A stretch of DNA of 64,000 nt from the NCBI GenBank assembly GCA_947166565.1, contig CAMVEL010000005.1, positions 21,699-85,698 of the forward strand, in the 5' to 3' direction. The translations under genes and the position numbers were made by a program. This document shows, piece by piece, positions 17,265 through 25,317 of this stretch (position 1 is the stretch's first letter; the number at the start of each line of letters is the position of its first letter). The stretch comes from an uncultured Erysipelotrichaceae bacterium (GTDB lineage Bacteria > Bacillota_I > Bacilli_A > RFN20 > CAG-826). The notes under the pieces were generated by a model that did no database searches, had not been told where the DNA came from, and saw only the letters and a list, made by a program, of their open reading frames with translations.

Positions 17265-18796
17265 AAATGGAGTTCATAATCCACTAAGCCATCATAGAAG
17301 TCTTTTTCATGCGAGACGATGATGACGCACCCTTCGAATTTATCAATGGCCTCGAATAAGGATTCCTTGGCTTTCTTGTCCAAATGGTTCGTGGGCTCAT
17401 CGAGGATAAGGAAGTTCGTTTTCCTCATGGTCATGACGGCAAAGACGGCTTTGGTCCTTTCTCCACCGGAGAGTTCGCCCATCTTCCTTAAGGCGAGTTC
17501 TTTCTTGACCCCAACCGCGGCCAATGCGCTTCTAACCGCCGTGTTGTCAAGGTTTGGATAGAAGGACTTTACGTAATCGAATGGGGAAAGGGAAAGGTCC
17601 ACTTTGGCGTCGTTATCGAAATAATTGATTTCGGTGCCTTCAAGGAAACGGAATGATCCGCCTAGGCTATCGATCTTTTTGAGGATGGTCTTGATGAAGG
17701 TGGTCTTTCCGACCCCGTTTTGTCCGAGTATGGCGATCTTCTCGCCTTTTTTGAGAATGAAGCTTATAGGATCGAGAAGCGGTTCGCCATCGTAGCCGAT
17801 CGAGAGGTCTTCCACGATCAAAGGCTTCTCTCCAACATGGCGGGAAAAAGGGAAAAAGAAGTGCACGTCCCCGCCTTCTTTCTTGGGAGCCTCAAGCCTT
17901 TTGATGTGAGATAGTCTTGCCCGATGGCTTTTCGCGGCTTTGGCGCTGGTGGCCCTAACTATGTGGGAAGCGATGAATTGCTCTTCCTTTTTTATATGCC
18001 TTTGCTGGGCTTCATAATTCTTCGCGTATTGTTCTTTGGCAAGTTCGTGAGCCACAAGGTAATCATCATAACTGCCTTTATACCTAGTTAAGGTTCTATT
18101 TTCCAAACAGAACACGACATTCGCGATTCTTCTTAGGAAGGATTCGTCGTGGCTAACAACCAAGAAGGCCTTTGGATAGGAATTCAAATAGGAGGCAAGC
18201 CAGGAGACTTGGGTGGCATCAAGGAAGTTGGTGGGCTCGTCCATCAATAAAACGTCCTTTTCTTCTAGAAGCATTTTGGCTAAATAAGCCTTTTCCCTCT
18301 GTCCCGAGGAAAGGGTGGCAAGGCTTTTGACCAAATCGCTTGATTCAAACCCAAGGCCATCGGTGAGCCTCCCGACTTTTTCCTGTAAGGAATAGAAACC
18401 GGAATTGGCGAGTTCGTCCCCTAGGCGCATGGCCTTATCGAGGAGTTTTTCATAACCGTCTTCGCCTAAAGCGGCCTTTTCATAAAGACCCTGCATTTGC
18501 CTTTCTTTAGCAAACAAAGGTTCGTATACACCGTATAGATAAGCGACCACGCTCATGTCGTTTTTGACCTTGAGTTGCTGATCCAAATAGGAATAGGAAG
18601 TATGGGGGTCCCAGGTTATTTTGCCTTTATCTGGCCTGATATCCCCAACAAGAAGGGAAAGGAAAGTCGTCTTTCCAGAACCGTTGATGCCAACCAAAAC
18701 CGCGTGTTCTCCGGGATTGAGCTTAAAAGATATTCCCGAATAAAGGTCTTTATCGGAATAATTGAATTCGATGTTTTCCGCTTCGAGTAATGCCAT
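17261..18796 (-). CDS. ABC-F family ATPase
   Basis: A soluble, ribosome-associated double ATPase. Two nucleotide-binding domains are visible: GINGSGKTT, LSSGQREKA and LMDEPTNFLD in the first; GQNGVGKTT, LSGGERTKA and LILDEPTNHLD in the second. They are joined by a charged helical linker (about residues 240-310), the tRNA-interaction motif of ABC-F proteins. ABC-F members act as translation factors or give antibiotic resistance; which applies here is not clear. I start at MALLEAENIEF (18796), the usual family N-terminus, with a perfect TATAAT 9 nt upstream. An ATG at 18814 with AAGGGG before it is the alternative. Confidence 0.9.
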   Translation of the reverse strand: MALLEAENIEFNYSDKDLYSGISFKLNPGEHAVLVGINGSGKTTFLSLLVGDIRPDKGKITWDPHTSYSYLDQQLKVKNDMSVVAYLYGVYEPLFAKERQMQGLYEKAALGEDGYEKLLDKAMRLGDELANSGFYSLQEKVGRLTDGLGFESSDLVKSLATLSSGQREKAYLAKMLLEEKDVLLMDEPTNFLDATQVSWLASYLNSYPKAFLVVSHDESFLRRIANVVFCLENRTLTRYKGSYDDYLVAHELAKEQYAKNYEAQQRHIKKEEQFIASHIVRATSAKAAKSHRARLSHIKRLEAPKKEGGDVHFFFPFSRHVGEKPLIVEDLSIGYDGEPLLDPISFILKKGEKIAILGQNGVGKTTFIKTILKKIDSLGGSFRFLEGTEINYFDNDAKVDLSLSPFDYVKSFYPNLDNTAVRSALAAVGVKKELALRKMGELSGGERTKAVFAVMTMRKTNFLILDEPTNHLDKKAKESLFEAIDKFEGCVIIVSHEKDFYDGLVDYELHF

Positions 18797-18805
18797 AGCA
18801 AAGAG

Positions 18806-18811
18806 ATTATA
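18806..18811 (-). promoter_or_regulatory. -10 box of ABC-F gene, 9 nt from ATG
   Basis: A perfect TATAAT on the minus strand, nine bases before the ATG at 18796. TTGACA occurs 22 bp upstream, which is too far for a standard spacer. Confidence 0.45.
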
Positions 18812-18889
18812 CATACAAAGTTTCCCCTTTTGTTGTCAAAGAAGAAATATCGCTACATGCATGGCTTATTTTCTTTATTTTTATAAGCA

Positions 18890-18919
18890 TGAAAAAAAGC
18901 GCCGAATCTCTTCGGCGCA
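18890..18919 (-). terminator. Terminator after tRNA-Leu(GAG)
   Basis: The perfect 8-bp stem GCGCCGAA/TTCGGCGC with loop TCTC is followed on the minus strand by a T run. Confidence 0.88.
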
Positions 18920-18931
18920 TTCTTTGCGGTT

Positions 18932-19016
18932 TGGTGTGGAGAATGAGACTTGAACTCACACGGGTTCCCCCATACGCCCCTCAAACGTACGCGTCTACCA
19001 ATTCCGCCATCCCCAC
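18932..19016 (-). tRNA. tRNA-Leu(GAG)
   Basis: An 85-nt class II tRNA with encoded CCA. The acceptor is GTGGGGA/TCTCCAC. The anticodon stem TACGT/GCGTA encloses TTGAGGG, giving anticodon GAG. Confidence 0.93.
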
Positions 19017-19028
19017 ACGGCGAAGCAA

Positions 19029-19056
19029 ATTATATCAATTTGGAAACTCAATGCAA
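19029..19056 (-). promoter_or_regulatory. Promoter of tRNA-Leu(GAG)
   Basis: TTGCAT, 16 bp, TATAAT on the minus strand, located between mgtE stop and the tRNA. Confidence 0.65.
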
Positions 19057-19067
19057 TAGTGAGTTTA

Positions 19068-20687
19068 TTATAGGAGTGAAAGGACCAAAGCCTCGGCGAT
19101 CGCGAAATAAATAAGAAGGCTCGAGACGTCGATAATCGTGGTGAGAATCGGTTGAGCAACAATCGCCGGGTCTTTTTTCAACGCGCTCGCGGTAATCGGC
19201 AAGAGGACCGCGATGAGTTTGGAGACGACGGTGGTGATGAACAAAGTCAAGGAGACGAGACCCGATACGCGGAAGACCTGAGCCGCGTAGCCCCATTGCC
19301 AGCACTTTCCGTTCCAAATGGTGGCGATTTCCGTGCTCCCTGCCCCGAATATCGCTTCGTTAGCGGAAGTGTTGTTGACGATGCCGGTATATTGTTCCAT
19401 CGTGAACCAAAGGAAGGAGAACAAAGCGATGCATCCGGAGATTATAAGGGCGCTAACGAATTCCTTCCTGATGATTTTCCAAGCGTCTTTAGGACCGAAT
19501 TCCTTTAAGGCCAATCCGCGGATCATGAGGGCGATTGTCTGTCCGCCCGCATTTCCACCTGTATCCATCAACACGGGGATAAAGGCCGCTAGAACCGGTA
19601 GGACCGAAAGCCTTTCCTGGAAAATGGAAAGAACCATGGAGGAGAAAGTCCCCAAAACCAACAAGACGATGATCCAAGGAACGCATTTCTTGGCCATCGA
19701 AATCGGTTTGGTGTTCAAATAGGAATCGTCAAGGGTGCCGACCGCGTTCATCTTCTCGATATCTTCGGTGGCCTCTTCGACGGCGACATCGATAGCATCG
19801 TCGATGGTGACGATACCGGTAAGGCAATCGTCATCGTTGAGGACGGCCATCGCGTGGAGGTTGTATTTCGCCATCATGTTCGCGACTTCTTCCTTATCGG
19901 TGTTGACGTGGACGAACGGGGCGTCTTTGGCCATGATTTCATATAACCTTTCGTCCCCGTTAGCGAAGATCAAATCGTCGAGATCGACCGTGCCGACGAA
20001 TTTCCTCTTCTCGTTTCTAACGAAGATGGTGTAAATGGTTTCGGCGTCCTTACCGATTTTCCTAACGAGCTCGATGGTCTTGGAAACGGTGAGGTTGGAT
20101 TTGAATTCAAGGAACTCGGTGGTCATGATCGCTCCGGCCGTATCGTCTTCATAACGGAGCAATTTGTTGATGTCATCCCTCATGTCCTTATCGGCGGCCC
20201 TAAGGACTTTGTTAGCCAAATTCGCGGGCATGTCCCCGACGATATCGGCAAGGTCGTCCGCGGAGGACTCGTTGATGATACGGACGAGTTCCCTATCGGT
20301 CATGGCTTTGACGAGCTCTTCCTTGGTTTCCTGTGGAAGTTCATCAAAGATGGCCGCGGAGTTTTCGCTTGGGCTTAATTTAAAAAGGTAAATAAGGTCT
20401 TTGATATCCTCGAGTTCGCTGGCGGCTTGGGCGATATCGATATCCGGGATGTAAGTGAAAATATCCTTTAGTTTCGCAAGGTCGCGACGCTTAATCGCGT
20501 CCTCGAGGATTTCGGGCGAGATACGTTCGTCGTTGATTTCTTCGGAGGTGACTTCGCTTTCGTCGAGTTCCTCCTCGTTATTTTCCGCGTTCAAAGGGGT
20601 CTCTTCCGACAAAGGGACGTCCTTTTTGTCGTTTTCTTTTTCGATTACGTCTTCGGCTTCTTTGTTCTTGTTTTCTTCTTCGTCCAT
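19068..20687 (-). CDS. mgtE: Magnesium transporter MgtE
   Basis: A Mg2+ channel of the plasma membrane. An unusual acidic extension of about 50 residues (many Glu/Asp/Asn) precedes the MgtE N superhelical domain (about 55-180). Then come a CBS pair (about 180-310, with LLRYEDDTAGAIMTTEF at its start) and five membrane helices with the pore signature IPVLMDTGGNAGGQ. Total 539 residues versus about 450 for typical MgtE; the extension explains the difference. GGGGGAAAGACCG before the ATG is the ribosome-binding region. I looked for an M-box in the upstream 240 bp and did not see one. Confidence 0.95.
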   Translation of the reverse strand: MDEEENKNKEAEDVIEKENDKKDVPLSEETPLNAENNEEELDESEVTSEEINDERISPEILEDAIKRRDLAKLKDIFTYIPDIDIAQAASELEDIKDLIYLFKLSPSENSAAIFDELPQETKEELVKAMTDRELVRIINESSADDLADIVGDMPANLANKVLRAADKDMRDDINKLLRYEDDTAGAIMTTEFLEFKSNLTVSKTIELVRKIGKDAETIYTIFVRNEKRKFVGTVDLDDLIFANGDERLYEIMAKDAPFVHVNTDKEEVANMMAKYNLHAMAVLNDDDCLTGIVTIDDAIDVAVEEATEDIEKMNAVGTLDDSYLNTKPISMAKKCVPWIIVLLVLGTFSSMVLSIFQERLSVLPVLAAFIPVLMDTGGNAGGQTIALMIRGLALKEFGPKDAWKIIRKEFVSALIISGCIALFSFLWFTMEQYTGIVNNTSANEAIFGAGSTEIATIWNGKCWQWGYAAQVFRVSGLVSLTLFITTVVSKLIAVLLPITASALKKDPAIVAQPILTTIIDVSSLLIYFAIAEALVLSLL

Positions 20688-20932
20688 CGGTCTTTCCCCC
20701 TTTCGGAGAAAATGATAAGAACATTCTTCTCTTTTCTCAATAGAGAAAAATTTTAAGTTGATAAAATATGAACTTTTTATCCGTTTTTTAATGCACGCCC
20801 CCTCTATTTTTATTTCTTGAGGCGAAATATCGGTCTTACGTCAAAGAAAAATGGATTTAAAAATAATCCTCCCATGCGCGGGCGAAATGTCTATAATGTA
20901 TCCGCACAAAGAAAGGCAGTTGAAAATCATTT

Positions 20933-21565
20933 ATGGAAAACAAATTCATCGTTGAGACCAGCGCTCATCATATCCACGTTACCCAGGAAGCCCTTGAGGC
21001 TCTCTGCGGAGAAGGAGCTCAATTAGAATGCATCAAAGAGCTTTCCCAGCCTGGCCAATTCGCCTCGCAAGTTAGGCTAGACGTCATCTACCACGCGGAA
21101 ATCAAAGACCGTAAGACCGGCGAAGTCGTTAAGAAAGATAACGTCCTCAAAGGACTCCGCATCCTTGGACCGGTCCGCAAGGAGAACCAAGTCGAGATCT
21201 CCCTTACCGAAGCCCGTTCCTTAAAGGCCAATGTCCCAGTTCGTGAATCCGGAGACGTCGCCGGCACCCCTGGCTGCACCCTCTTCAATCCAGAAACCGG
21301 GAAATCCATCGATATCAAAGAAGGCATGATCGTCGCCAAACGCCATGTCCATATGACTCCGGAAGATGCCAAGAGATTTGGCGTTGAAAACGGTGAAATC
21401 GTCGCAGTTAAGATCTGCGAAGGCCTTGGCCGTGACGCGATCCTTGGCGATGTCGTTATCCGTGTCTCCCCAAAATACGCCCTTGCCATGCATATCGATA
21501 CCGATGAATGCAACGCTATCGGCGGCGGAGCCAACGAAGTCTACGGCGAGATCGTCAAATTCTAA
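20933..21565 (+). CDS. pduL: PduL-type phosphate acyltransferase
   Basis: Transfers acetyl or propionyl groups between CoA and phosphate and works with acetate kinase in fermentative ATP formation. PduL hallmarks: ETSAHHIHVTQEA near the N-terminus (zinc histidines), PGQFASQV, LRILGPVRKENQVEIS, and a second histidine motif AKRHVHMT. 210 residues, usual length. No microcompartment-targeting extension or shell genes are seen, so a cytosolic housekeeping role replacing Pta is inferred. A TATAAT box lies about 40 bp upstream; the ribosome-binding site is weak. Codons are strongly C-ending, as in highly expressed genes of this genome. The TSCPD gene follows after 9 bp. Confidence 0.93.
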   Translation: MENKFIVETSAHHIHVTQEALEALCGEGAQLECIKELSQPGQFASQVRLDVIYHAEIKDRKTGEVVKKDNVLKGLRILGPVRKENQVEISLTEARSLKANVPVRESGDVAGTPGCTLFNPETGKSIDIKEGMIVAKRHVHMTPEDAKRFGVENGEIVAVKICEGLGRDAILGDVVIRVSPKYALAMHIDTDECNAIGGGANEVYGEIVKF

Positions 21566-21574
21566 GGAAAGCCA

Positions 21575-21832
21575 ATGGTCAAACAATATACTTTCCAACC
21601 AAAAGGCGTCTGTTCTAGGGAAATGCGCATAGCTTACGAAGATAACAAAATCGTTTCCCTTGAAGTCATTGGGGGATGCCATGGTAATCTCCAAGGTATC
21701 GCCGCCCTTGTTAAGGGGATGGATATCGATGAAGCGATCGCTAGGCTAGAAGGCATCAATTGCCATGGCAGGGGAACAAGCTGCCCTGACCAATTCTCCA
21801 AAGCCCTTAAGGAAATCAAAGCCTTATATTAA
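21575..21832 (+). CDS. TSCPD-domain protein (TIGR03905-like)
   Basis: An 85-residue protein with the signature GTSCPDQ near the C-terminus and conserved CSREM and GGCHGN segments, as in the TIGR03905 family. TSCPD domains also occur at the end of some ribonucleotide reductases. The Cys/His pattern suggests metal or thiol chemistry, but no role is established. It starts 9 bp after pduL, so the two are probably cotranscribed. A terminator follows at once. Confidence 0.85.
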   Translation: MVKQYTFQPKGVCSREMRIAYEDNKIVSLEVIGGCHGNLQGIAALVKGMDIDEAIARLEGINCHGRGTSCPDQFSKALKEIKALY

Positions 21833-21845
21833 AAACCAAACAATG

Positions 21846-21874
21846 AATCGGTGGGGAATCCTGCCGATTTTTTG
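21846..21874 (+). terminator. Terminator of pduL-TSCPD operon
   Basis: The stem AATCGG/CCGATT with a 12-nt loop is followed by TTTTTTG. Confidence 0.75.
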
Positions 21875-21933
21875 TTACCTCTAACAGACTTCATAATCAA
21901 TAAAAGAGTATATTAAGGCCAAGAAGAGGATTT

Positions 21934-22092
21934 ATGGCTAATATAGTTGAAAAAGAATTGTTGAACTTCAAACCTCTTAAAGAGGAAGAGTTTTTGATTC
22001 GATTGGATAATGCACGCGAACAAGAAAAACGCGGAGAAGTTTTTGACGCCAAAACCGTCCTCGAGACTATGAAAGCGAAATACAGACTTTAA
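21934..22092 (+). CDS. Small antitoxin-like protein, 52 aa, no adjacent toxin
   Basis: A short open frame beginning MANIVEKELLNFKPLK and ending with a helix of the type RGEVFDAKTVLETMKAKYRL. That C-terminal pattern (Gly-Glu-x-Phe/Ile-x-Ala, then a short helix ending in Lys-Tyr) recalls RelB/Phd-type antitoxin tails. GAAGAGGA lies just before the ATG, supporting translation. No toxin gene lies within 130 bp on either side. It could be an orphan antitoxin, a remnant, or an unrelated small protein. AT-richer than its neighbours. Confidence 0.5.
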   Translation: MANIVEKELLNFKPLKEEEFLIRLDNAREQEKRGEVFDAKTVLETMKAKYRL

Positions 22093-22191
22093 TCTTCTGT
22101 ATGAAATAGTCTCAATCGGTTTTTAACATAGTCTATAGGCATTCGATTGATGAATCTAAACTTTTATATCGACATTAATTGATGATTTTTC

Positions 22192-22220
22192 TTTGCAAAG
22201 GGGAAGTTAACCTGTATATT
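22192..22220 (+). promoter_or_regulatory. Promoter of phosphodiesterase gene, -10 is 9 nt from ATG
   Basis: TTTGCA, 17 bp, TATATT, then 9 bp to the ATG at 22230. The spacer holds AAGGGGA and AACCTG, both shared with the metK promoter. Confidence 0.6.
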
Positions 22221-22229
22221 TACCCTCCT

Positions 22230-23357
22230 ATGGAAAAAATCCTTACCTCCCCATGGATATGGGACCGTTCTAAAACACTCGTAAACCTCTCATCCTCGAT
22301 CCTCAAGCACTTCGGAGTCACTCCGTTCCACCAAAGCATTGACGAGATTGACTCTCTTCTTGATGGGAGAAAGAAAGTGGCTTTGTTCCTTTTTGATGGA
22401 ATGGGCGAATATAACTTGCACGTTCACGATGTCGCGGGGAAGACCTTCCTCGACCATCGCTACATGACGATCTATTCGACCAACCCTCCGACCACGGTCG
22501 CGGCCACGACCGCTTTACTTACTGGCAAATACCCAATCGAGACGGGTTGGCTTGGATGGAGCCTCCATATCGAGGAATTGGGTATTCCGGTAGACGTCTT
22601 TCCATCGCAGTCTTCAATTGACGGCAGCAACGTCGAAAACGGTATCATGTTCCGCTTATGTCCAATCAAAACCATTGACGAATTGATGATTGAAAAAGGC
22701 GTTAAGGCCCACATGTTCTTCCAAGATGGCGTCGGCGGACGCTTTGGAGGACCAAAGACGATGGACGATGCCCCTGCGATGGTCGGTGATTTCTTCCAAA
22801 ACCAAGGCGGACAGTTCGCCTATATCTATTTCAATAATCCAGATGGCGTCACCCATCATCATGGCGTCGCCTCTAAAGAAGTTGACGATATGATCGCTTC
22901 CGCGGCTAGGTGCGTCGATAAATTCACCAAAGAGAACCCCGATGTCCTGACTCTGGTCATCGCTGACCACGGCCTAATCGATGTCGAATACGTCGATATC
23001 GGTCCCTTCGATGACCTCAACGATTGCCTTAAGGAAATCCCAAGTATTGAGGGACGTCTCGCTTCTTTCTTCTTAAAAGAGGGGAAAGAGGAACAATTCC
23101 TTGCCGCCATGAAGAAGCATTTGCCTTCCTTCGTTTTGTTCAAAAAAGAGGAAATTATGAAAAACGGCTTTTTCGGGGAAGGAATTCCTTGCGAAAAGGC
23201 GTATGATTTCATCGGTGATTATATCGGCATCTCCACCGACAAGACGATCATCCATGATACGGTCCATAAGAGCAACACCTATCATCTCCATGCCCATCAT
23301 GCTGGTCCGAGTAAGGAGGAGAAGGAGATCCTCCTAGCCGCCTATAACGCCAAATAA
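22230..23357 (+). CDS. Alkaline-phosphatase-superfamily phosphodiesterase/pyrophosphatase
   Basis: A 375-residue metal-dependent hydrolase of the type I phosphodiesterase/nucleotide pyrophosphatase family. Metal and nucleophile motifs: FLFDGMGEYN (Asp), STNPPTTVAATTALLTGKYP (nucleophile Thr), NNPDGVTHHHG, IADHGLID and a C-terminal HAHHAG. There is no signal peptide, so it should be cytosolic, unlike many relatives. The ATG at 22230 (MEKILTSPW) is preferred over 22179, because the promoter -10 ends 9 nt before it. The substrate is not readable; nucleotide, sugar-phosphate or phosphonate esters are options. Confidence 0.85.
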   Translation: MEKILTSPWIWDRSKTLVNLSSSILKHFGVTPFHQSIDEIDSLLDGRKKVALFLFDGMGEYNLHVHDVAGKTFLDHRYMTIYSTNPPTTVAATTALLTGKYPIETGWLGWSLHIEELGIPVDVFPSQSSIDGSNVENGIMFRLCPIKTIDELMIEKGVKAHMFFQDGVGGRFGGPKTMDDAPAMVGDFFQNQGGQFAYIYFNNPDGVTHHHGVASKEVDDMIASAARCVDKFTKENPDVLTLVIADHGLIDVEYVDIGPFDDLNDCLKEIPSIEGRLASFFLKEGKEEQFLAAMKKHLPSFVLFKKEEIMKNGFFGEGIPCEKAYDFIGDYIGISTDKTIIHDTVHKSNTYHLHAHHAGPSKEEKEILLAAYNAK

Positions 23358-23381
23358 AGAATATAAAAGGAGTAATTAAGT

Positions 23382-23903
23382 ATGAATTACAAAAAAGCTG
23401 GTTCGGTTTTGCTTCTAATCTCCGGGATCCTCGCGATTCTCGGCGGTCTAGGTTTGCTTATCGCTGGAGTCGTCTTCTTCACCATGAAGGACAACCCGGA
23501 AATTAGGAACGCCCTTATCCAAGGATTAGATAACGGAACCATCACTTCCACTCTTCCGGGGACCCATGCCCAGCAAGCGGAGCAAATCCAAACCGTGATG
23601 TTCCCAAGCATGGCAATCGCCTTCATAATTGCCGCTATCCTCCTTGTGGTTTCGGCAATTATCTATCTCGTGGCGAGAAAGAGCATGGCAAGGACTCCGG
23701 TCATCGTCGCCCTTGTCTTCTCGATCATTTCCGGCGGCATTCTCCCGATCATCGGTTCCGTCCTTGGTTTAATCGGATCTGATGGAAGTAAAAAACCAGC
23801 TGAACCCGTTGCTTCTAACGAAGAGCCAAAGCAAGAGGAAAACAAAGAAGAACAAAAAGAGAAAGACGAGAACGATATCTTCGGCGATATCGATGATCGT
23901 TAA
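23382..23903 (+). CDS. Small membrane protein, three to four TM helices, charged tail
   Basis: 173 residues, not assigned to a known function. Membrane helices at about 5-32, 74-97 and 105-130. The C-terminal 40 residues are dense in Glu, Lys, Asp and Asn and end FGDIDDR. The layout resembles DUF4064-type proteins, a weak match by eye. AAAAGGAG lies 11 nt before the ATG. It sits 24 bp after the phosphodiesterase gene, so cotranscription is likely. Confidence 0.75.
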   Translation: MNYKKAGSVLLLISGILAILGGLGLLIAGVVFFTMKDNPEIRNALIQGLDNGTITSTLPGTHAQQAEQIQTVMFPSMAIAFIIAAILLVVSAIIYLVARKSMARTPVIVALVFSIISGGILPIIGSVLGLIGSDGSKKPAEPVASNEEPKQEENKEEQKEKDENDIFGDIDDR

Positions 23904-23920
23904 TAAAGATTTAACCCCCC

Positions 23921-23949
23921 TTCTCAACAAGGGGATAAACCTGTATATT
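23921..23949 (+). promoter_or_regulatory. Promoter of metK leader
   Basis: TTCTCA, 17 bp, TATATT (23944-23949). Predicted start near 23956 gives a leader of about 177 nt. Confidence 0.6.
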
Positions 23950-23955
23950 ACTGAC

Positions 23956-24110
23956 GCACCAAGCATCAAGAAGCGCCCCATCTTAGCGTAACCAGGGACG
24001 CTAGCAACTCCGCTATAGCGGTAAGTGCTCGCTAAGAGCCCGTAAGGGAACGATGTTTGAAGGAACTTATTCATCTTAGGCCTTCCATCGTTTCGTGGAA
24101 GGCTTTTCTT
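23956..24110 (+). promoter_or_regulatory. Structured metK leader, candidate SAM riboswitch attenuator
   Basis: The elements that can be folded by hand are: an 8-bp stem TCTTAGCG (23981-23988) with CGCTAAGA (24030-24037); inside it AGCA (24003-24006) with TGCT (24026-24029); and CCGC-TATA-GCGG (24010-24021). A terminator follows: GCCTTCCA/TGGAAGGC (24080-24103) with TTTTCTT. AACGATG (24049-24055) is perfectly complementary to CATCGTT (24086-24092) inside the terminator, giving a competing antiterminator. GCAACT-stem-TAAGTGCT recalls the GCAACC-P3-GGTGC core of the SAM-I/SAM-IV clan, but the usual large P2 arm is missing. Ligand binding is an inference from position before metK. Confidence 0.6.
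24080..24110 (+). terminator. Attenuator terminator in metK leader
   Basis: An 8-bp stem with 8-nt loop followed by TTTTCTT, 22 bp before the metK start. Its left arm and loop can instead pair with 24049-24055. Confidence 0.8.
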
Positions 24111-24132
24111 AAAGTCCAAAGGAGGGAAAACC

Positions 24133-25317
24133 ATGGAAGCCCCAAAATTCCTATTCTCAAGCGAATCCGTTTCGGAAGGCCACCCCGATAAGGTGTGCGA
24201 CCAAATCTCAGACGCCATTTTAGACGCCGCGCTTGCCCAAGATAAGGATGCCCACGTCGCCTGCGAAACGTTCGCGACCACCGAATTCATCCTCATCGGA
24301 GGAGAGCTTTCCTATAAAGGACCACGCCTTCCATATGAGCGAATAGCGAGGGACGTCCTCCGTAAAATCGGTTATACCTCCAAGGAAATCGGCATTGGGG
24401 CCGATAGCTGCGAAATCATGGTGAAGGTCCAAGACCAATCCGCGGATATCGCCATGGGAGTCAATAGGGGTGACATTCTCCAAATGGGCGCCGGAGACCA
24501 AGGCATTATGTTCGGCTATGCGACTAGCGAATCCGAAGGATACATGCCTTTGCCGATTACCATCGCCCATAAATTGGTCCGTGTCGCCACCTCCTTAAGG
24601 AAAAACGGTGAGCTCAAAGGATCAAGACCAGACATGAAGAGCCAAGTCACCATCGAATACCTTCCCGAAGGACCCCGCATCGACACCGTCTTGATGTCCG
24701 TTCAGCATGATCCCGACATCGTTTTCGAGGATTTCAAAAAGGAAATAGTGAATAAGGTCATGATCCCCGTCGCGGAAAGCTTCGGGCTCAATACCGATTT
24801 CCGTATCCTCCTTAACCCAACCGGCCGCTTCGTTATCGGAGGACCAAGGGGCGATACCGGTTTAACCGGCAGAAAGCTTATCGTCGATACCTATGGCGGT
24901 TCGTCCCGCCATGGAGGCGGAGCCTTCTCTGGCAAGGACCCATCAAAAGTCGACCGTTCGGCCTCTTATTATGCTAGATACATCGCTAAGAACCTCGTTG
25001 CCGCCGGAGCGGCTGAAAGACTTGAGGTTCAGCTTTCCTATGCGATAGGAGTGGCGGAGCCCCTAAGCTTCTCCCTTTCGACGTTTGGCACGAAGCATTA
25101 TGAAGATAGCGATATCCTAATGGCCATTGAGAAATTCTTCGATGCCCGTCCAGGGGCCATCATCTCCGCCTTCGGTTTGAATACCCCGACCTGGAAATAC
25201 GCGGATATCTGCAATTATGGCGTTTTCGGGAGACCTGACATCGATTTGCCTTGGGAAAGGCTTGATAAAGTGGAGGCCATTAAGGCCTTCTTCAAAGACA
25301 AGAAGAGGGTCGATTGA
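24133..25317 (+). CDS. metK: S-adenosylmethionine synthetase
   Basis: Makes SAM from methionine and ATP in the cytosol. The family signatures are all present: GHPDKVCDQISDA near the N-terminus (ATP and Mg2+), GAGDQGIMFGYA, GGPRGDTGLTGRK, and DRSASYYARYIAKN. 394 residues is the usual length. AAAGGAGG lies 8 nt before the ATG. Expression is probably controlled by the structured leader upstream. The stop codon overlaps the start of a tyrosine phosphatase gene by one base (TGATG), so the two are translationally coupled. Confidence 0.98.
   Translation: MEAPKFLFSSESVSEGHPDKVCDQISDAILDAALAQDKDAHVACETFATTEFILIGGELSYKGPRLPYERIARDVLRKIGYTSKEIGIGADSCEIMVKVQDQSADIAMGVNRGDILQMGAGDQGIMFGYATSESEGYMPLPITIAHKLVRVATSLRKNGELKGSRPDMKSQVTIEYLPEGPRIDTVLMSVQHDPDIVFEDFKKEIVNKVMIPVAESFGLNTDFRILLNPTGRFVIGGPRGDTGLTGRKLIVDTYGGSSRHGGGAFSGKDPSKVDRSASYYARYIAKNLVAAGAAERLEVQLSYAIGVAEPLSFSLSTFGTKHYEDSDILMAIEKFFDARPGAIISAFGLNTPTWKYADICNYGVFGRPDIDLPWERLDKVEAIKAFFKDKKRVD

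Noticed and set aside
20690..20930. Possible M-box Mg2+ riboswitch before mgtE
   Set aside because: None of the conserved M-box segments could be found; only an AT-rich TTTTCTC/GAGAAAA hairpin is present.
23917..23932. Hairpin CCCCTT-CTCAAC-AAGGGG as a terminator after the 173-aa membrane protein
   Set aside because: No T run on either strand, and it overlaps the metK -35 and spacer, so it is better explained as promoter sequence.
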